Source: Winogradskyella psychrotolerans (GTDB lineage: Bacteria; Bacteroidota; Bacteroidia; Flavobacteriales; Flavobacteriaceae). Taken from it: a DNA stretch of 64,000 nt. The position numbers were made by a program, and so were the translations under genes. Below are positions 60,601-64,000 of the stretch, one piece after another. The notes below the pieces were generated by a model. It searched no databases and was not told the origin of the DNA. It was given only the letters and a program-made list of their open reading frames with translations. The stretch lies in assembly GCF_018860565.1 (NCBI RefSeq), contig NZ_JAHKPS010000012.1, positions 1 to 64,000 of the forward strand, given 5' to 3'. Numbering within the stretch: position 1 is the first letter of the stretch; every line of letters starts with the position of its first letter.

Positions 60601-60797
60601 AAGCAGGAGCCGTTAGAACCACACCAATTTTATTAACTGCGGGAACGGTTGTTATTGGAGCTTTCGTGATTTTGTTTGACCCAATTTTCCAAGGATTAGC
60701 CATTTCATTAATGGGAGGAACAATTGTGTCAACAGTATTAACATTGTTGGTGGTGCCATTAGTATATTACATGATAGAGAAGAAGAATTATAAGTAA
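57603..60797 (+). CDS. RND-family efflux pump permease
   Basis: This 1064-residue inner-membrane pump (AcrB/MexB superfamily) has twelve helices and two large periplasmic loops. '[22 protein letters not shown]' in TM4 carries the paired Asp of the proton relay. '[27 protein letters not shown]' and '[16 protein letters not shown]' are family segments, and '[28 protein letters not shown]' opens the first loop. The substrate is not predictable from sequence. The downstream PII-like gene is an arrangement seen with metal-type RND pumps. Confidence 0.93.
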   Translation: [1064 protein letters not shown]

Positions 60798-60806
60798 TAA
60801 TTGTTC

Positions 60807-60872
60807 CGCAAATTTCACAGATTTGCGCAGAATAAACACCTACAATCTGCATGAATCTGTGAAATCCGCGAG
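60807..60872. repeat. CGCAGATT-type palindromic repeat (copy d)
   Basis: CCGCAAATTTCACAGATT and AATCTGTGAAATCCGCG form a long imperfect hairpin between the RND gene and the PII-like gene. It belongs to the same family as the elements at 44269 and 47936. Confidence 0.65.
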
Positions 60873-60890
60873 AAACTAAAACACATACAA

Positions 60891-61196
60891 ATGAAATTAG
60901 TCATAGTCACCGTAGTGGATTACTACAAAAAAGATATCATCGAGTTATTTAAGCAGGCTCAAATTAGTAATTTCAGTGAGTCCGATATTGAAGGATTTAA
61001 AACTACTACAGCTGTAAAGCTTGATTCTAATTGGTTTGCGAGTAAGCAAAGTGGAGCGGATTCTGAAATGTTTTTTTCCTTTACAGAAGATAAAAATATT
61101 GACGAGCTATTCACTTTAATAAAAGAATTCAATGAAAATTTAGAAACTAATAATCCTATAAAAGCGATTGTAGTTCCTATTGAAAGATTTATATAA
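60891..61196 (+). CDS. Small PII-like (DUF3240-type) protein after the RND pump
   Basis: This 101-residue cytosolic protein has a ferredoxin-like/PII pattern: 'MKLVIVTVVDYYKKDIIELFKQAQI', then 'FKTTTAVKLDSNWF', 'SEMFFSFTEDKNIDELFTLIKEFNENL' and 'IKAIVVPIERFI'. The beginning and end match PII-like small regulators, such as the DUF3240 proteins found beside heavy-metal RND pumps. It lacks the long T-loop and its Tyr of classical GlnB. It is probably co-transcribed with the pump across a repeat element. A role in sensing the pump's substrate is inferred. Confidence 0.6.
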   Translation: MKLVIVTVVDYYKKDIIELFKQAQISNFSESDIEGFKTTTAVKLDSNWFASKQSGADSEMFFSFTEDKNIDELFTLIKEFNENLETNNPIKAIVVPIERFI

Positions 61197-61214
61197 ACTT
61201 AAAAATTAATTAAA

Positions 61215-61424
61215 ATGTTAAATACATATTTTAGAGTCATCGTTGGTACCATGGTATTATTAAGTGTGGTCCTTTCCGTATACGTAAGTCCTAACTGGAT
61301 GTGGTTTACGGTATTTATTGGAGTGAATTTAATTCAATCGGCCTTCACAAAATGGTGCTTATTGGAAACTATTTTGGTAAAGTTAGGAGTAAAGAAAGAG
61401 GGTGGTAGTTGTAAGTCTTGTTAA
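61215..61424 (+). CDS. DUF2892/YgaP-type small membrane protein
   Basis: This 69-residue protein has two hydrophobic helices ('FRVIVGTMVLLSVVLSVYV' and 'MWFTVFIGVNLIQSAFTKWC'), and the 'NLIQSAFTKWCLLETILVKLGVK' segment typical of DUF2892 domains, as in the C-terminal part of the rhodanese YgaP. It ends 'GGSCKSC' with a vicinal-type CxxC that could bind metal or sulfur. It lies 18 bp after the PII-like gene. Sulfur or metal handling is suggested by family and by the nearby SQR-like gene. Confidence 0.82.
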   Translation: MLNTYFRVIVGTMVLLSVVLSVYVSPNWMWFTVFIGVNLIQSAFTKWCLLETILVKLGVKKEGGSCKSC

Positions 61425-61573
61425 CAATGATAGCTTTTTTTGTATATAAAGTAGATTTGGGGCTTCTTTATAGTTAATGATATTACGATTCATTAAATGA
61501 CTAGAAAAAATGAGTTAACATCATTTTTATTTTAAAGCGCATTGATAATTTCTAATTGTTTTGCTATTTAGTC

Positions 61574-63475
61574 TTATTTATGATTTACTATTAGTTTTTT
61601 AGTGAAAGATTCGTTATTAAAAAGTTGAATACTGGCTAAATATACCCCATCATTTAAAGATTTTGATGGGAAATTATACTGATCTTCAATAGATGAAATA
61701 GAGTGACTTAAAACTAACCTTCCATTAATATCGTATACTTGGAACGATTTTAAGTTTTTCATATTAGGATTTAATATAAGAAACTGAGATTCTTGATTAA
61801 TGGCCAAAATATCAAATTGATTTTTAATGTGAGCTTGAGCATTTAAGGTATTATCATCTTGAAAGACAATTCTAAATCGAGCATCAAAATTTCCTTCCTC
61901 AATATTTAGATCATAATCCTGTTGTGTCAAATCTATGTAGATATCATTTTCTATATCGTGTAAATATATCGGTTGATCATCTTCGAAATTTTGAACGTCA
62001 AAAATGCTAAATTTTAATTGTTGCTGTTGGCTAGACCTAACCACTACAGGTAATGACAAATCTATAGCATAAGCATGTGCTTGAATCGTATAAGGTACCG
62101 TACCCAGTATCCAATAAGCATCAGTTGGAGCATCACTAGACGATTTTGCTTCTAATCCATAATCAAATTCAGGAGTTGCTGAATGATGAAAATTATGAAG
62201 CAATTGTCTTGTATATTGATCATTAAATGTAACATTTAAACGAAATCTCTTATGATCTTGAGGTACATTATTAAGACCATATTCATTATATAGAAGTTCG
62301 CTTGAATCACTATCTTCTGATGAAGTTTGAGTGTTTGCACTTCTAAAGAACATGCTATTACCATCAGAAATCTTTTCATATACGCGATGCGCATTTTTCA
62401 GATGCACTAAAGAGCCAGGTAATATACCACTAGCGCCTTCTATCATAAAACCTTGACCAATTGGAATGTATCGTTTTGATATTTTAGAACCTGTATTGTC
62501 ATCCGGTGATGGGGCTAAAGGTATTGGGTTTCCTGCACCATCATAAGCTGAAAACATGGCATTTACAAAACTTTCAACACCAGTACTAGAGATTGTATAT
62601 GATGCGTAGCCACCTACATAATCCGAAAGCATATGAGATCCTTCATCGGATTGCTCCCAAAAATACAGCGCACCAGTGGTTGTAGGTTGCGGACTAGGTG
62701 CATTATTCAAATTAGTATTTTGTGGATCATGGATAAAACGTAAGGCATCTATCGCTGATGGATAAGGATTACCTATTAACGTAAATTCGTCAGCAGTAAC
62801 AATATTACTTATGGTTCCATTATTGGCTTTTCCTCTAAAATCATACAATTGGTTGGTAGTTCCCATTACACCTTTCATCGTAAATCCAAGTCCAGGTAAA
62901 ATAGAGGATGATGCGCCAACATAATTCCAATCGGTGTAGTCATTCGATGTATTAAAGGTGTATAGCCAGCGATTAGAGATTGTTAGTGATGGTGATGAAA
63001 ATCCGTCAAAGCTAGAGGTGAATTCTACATCAGCACTCGAAGTTAAACCTTCTGGATCTTGTAAGGTTACAAGATAAGTAGCCTCATCAATTAAATTGAC
63101 ACGAGCAGATTCATTCCCAAATAAATTAGAATTATTCCCTACAGGCGAACACCAATAATTATAGGTGTAATTGCTAGCATTACCTGTCTGATAAACACTG
63201 AGCTCACCAAGTCCTGTATTAGTAGAAACTTCATTCCCTTGAATAAGTTGTCCCTCTTTTCTTAAATAAAATTTTGAATCCGTTTCACCTAACGTTATAG
63301 CATCGTTTACAAAAATAATTTCATCATTTACAATAATAAAATTGTCATTTCTTACGCTTAACTGTGCGTAAGCTGAGAAAGCCGTTCCAAATAACATAAT
63401 AAAAGCTGTAATAGTCCTTACATGAGTATTGAAAAATGGGTGTTTTATCTTCACAATATTTATAAAATTTATCAT
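61574..63475 (-). CDS. Large surface/secreted protein with T9SS type A sorting domain
   Basis: This 633-residue protein has a longer than usual N-terminus before a signal peptide helix ('TITAFIMLFGTAFSAYAQ', about residues 21-38). The middle is beta-rich with Gly, Asn and Ser repeats, including 'YWCSPVGNNSN' and 'IGNPYPSAIDA', motifs common in flavobacterial surface proteins. The C-terminal 80 residues are a T9SS type A domain ('KSFQVYDINGRLVLSHSI' ... 'LNDGVYLASIQLFNNESFTKKLIVNHK'). It is exported by the type IX system. The partial gene upstream (63516) is on the same strand, 40 bp away, and probably in the same operon. Confidence 0.85.
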   Translation of the reverse strand: MINFINIVKIKHPFFNTHVRTITAFIMLFGTAFSAYAQLSVRNDNFIIVNDEIIFVNDAITLGETDSKFYLRKEGQLIQGNEVSTNTGLGELSVYQTGNASNYTYNYWCSPVGNNSNLFGNESARVNLIDEATYLVTLQDPEGLTSSADVEFTSSFDGFSSPSLTISNRWLYTFNTSNDYTDWNYVGASSSILPGLGFTMKGVMGTTNQLYDFRGKANNGTISNIVTADEFTLIGNPYPSAIDALRFIHDPQNTNLNNAPSPQPTTTGALYFWEQSDEGSHMLSDYVGGYASYTISSTGVESFVNAMFSAYDGAGNPIPLAPSPDDNTGSKISKRYIPIGQGFMIEGASGILPGSLVHLKNAHRVYEKISDGNSMFFRSANTQTSSEDSDSSELLYNEYGLNNVPQDHKRFRLNVTFNDQYTRQLLHNFHHSATPEFDYGLEAKSSSDAPTDAYWILGTVPYTIQAHAYAIDLSLPVVVRSSQQQQLKFSIFDVQNFEDDQPIYLHDIENDIYIDLTQQDYDLNIEEGNFDARFRIVFQDDNTLNAQAHIKNQFDILAINQESQFLILNPNMKNLKSFQVYDINGRLVLSHSISSIEDQYNFPSKSLNDGVYLASIQLFNNESFTKKLIVNHK

Positions 63476-63515
63476 AGATATTTATTTAAAAATTAAATAG
63501 TGTCTATTACTTATT

Positions 63516-64000
63516 TTAATTTACTGTAGCTGTAACATTAGATTCATTATATGACCAGTTGTCACTACCTAAGTTTCTTCCCCAAAGCGATATCGTATAC
63601 GTTCCGTCACAAGAACTATTTGCACCACTGGTCCCATTATAGCCTTTGAAATAATCATGGTTAACTTCTGGAAAATCCCCTCCTGATAAACTGATGTCAC
63701 TACATCCATCGCTTCCGGTTAAACGAACCTCAAAATTTAAAGTATCCGTAGTACTTGCACCAGTTAGTTTTACTATGGTTGACCAATTTACTAATATAAC
63801 ATCTCCGTTTCTTACATCTAAGGCAGAGGATGCATTAGAAATTCTTCTCCAATCATCCGAACTATTATAATTAGCACCTGTACCTCTGGCAAAAGTTGCA
63901 CTTCTAGTAGATCTAATGTTTAAAACACCTTGACTATCAGCGTACACAATTCTATTTTGCGAATTGCTTAAATCGCGTACACGGGCTGTGCCATTAATGT
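63516..64000 (-). CDS. C-terminal part of an extracellular protein (cut by the window edge)
   Basis: The frame stays open from the stop at 63516 to the window edge, so about 161 residues are visible and the start is missing. An internal GTG at 63947 is not the true start, because the frame continues upstream with 'NGTARVRDLSNSQNRIVYAD'. The visible part has 'ARVRDLSNSQNRIVYADSQGVL', a segment seen in flavobacterial surface proteins, followed by a beta-sandwich-like domain ('VRNGDVILVNWSTIVKLTG', 'DGTYTISLWGRNLGSDNWSYNESNV'). It ends without a T9SS sorting domain. It is likely secreted, and the partner gene downstream carries one. Confidence 0.7.
   Translation of the reverse strand, partial: INGTARVRDLSNSQNRIVYADSQGVLNIRSTRSATFARGTGANYNSSDDWRRISNASSALDVRNGDVILVNWSTIVKLTGASTTDTLNFEVRLTGSDGCSDISLSGGDFPEVNHDYFKGYNGTSGANSSCDGTYTISLWGRNLGSDNWSYNESNVTATVN

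Overview
The window is a chromosomal segment of a marine-type member of the Bacteroidota, most likely Flavobacteriaceae. The grounds are AT-rich DNA, two proteins with type IX secretion (T9SS type A) C-terminal sorting domains, a TonB-dependent receptor, many flavobacterial intergenic repeats, starts without strong Shine-Dalgarno sequences and a cytochrome bd/RND/ergothioneine gene complement. No rRNA, tRNA, CRISPR array, transposase or phage gene was recognised. Everything is read from sequence alone; no database search was possible.

Layout. (1) 1-2.5 kb: three one-unit cassettes on the minus strand (a ParDE toxin-antitoxin pair, a T9SS cargo protein, a membrane protein) separated by 122-124 bp attC-like elements. 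The ends of each unit are complementary to each other, as in integron gene cassettes, but no integrase is visible. (2) 2.5-6.2 kb: an AraC regulator divergent from an acetyl-CoA hydrolase/transferase, then a glyoxalase-fold protein and an outer-membrane-like protein. (3) 6.5-16 kb: a signalling block with a membrane multi-PAS histidine kinase, a CheY-like receiver, a 1625-residue REC-GAF-PAS-sigma54-activator protein with three exactly periodic PAS repeats, and two STAS-like proteins. (4) 16.9-19.6 kb: three tandem double-domain universal stress proteins. (5) 20-28 kb: a redox-repair block (MsrB, SelO, MsrA, aldo/keto reductase, DUF427, a second MsrA, hydrolase-OsmC fusion, EgtB, EgtD). (6) 28-39.5 kb: sterol-desaturase-like protein, SLC13 permease, phospholipase A, cytochrome c, thioredoxin, an OprC-like copper TonB receptor, peroxiredoxin and methyltransferases. 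(7) 39.5-42.3 kb: cytochrome bd oxidase. (8) 42.4-50.7 kb: a TetR-TolC-HlyD-OsmC-ABC-ABC-permease-permease export operon with the layout of CecR/YbhGFSR, interrupted by a GxxExxY PD-(D/E)XK protein and several families of palindromic repeats. (9) 50.7-61.4 kb: a sulfide:quinone-reductase-like flavoprotein, NAD salvage genes pncA/pncB, two copies of a 45-residue microprotein ending in GGHGGTR, and an RND efflux operon with a PII-like protein and a DUF2892 protein. (10) 61.5-64 kb: a T9SS cargo protein and the C-terminal part of a second extracellular protein running off the window.

How it works together. Six palindromes of the form GTAAC-N4-GTTAC (four perfect, two with one change) lie upstream of the cytochrome c-thioredoxin pair, the peroxiredoxin, cydAB, the SQR-like gene, one microprotein gene and the TolC-RND operon. 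This suggests one Crp/Fnr-type regulon for low oxygen, sulfide or redox stress whose regulator lies outside the window. With the methionine sulfoxide reductases, SelO, ergothioneine-type genes and USPs, much of the window is devoted to redox and envelope stress. The most unusual items are the integrase-less cassette array, the shared operator linked to the microprotein family, and the GxxExxY nuclease-like gene surrounded by palindromic repeats inside an exporter operon.
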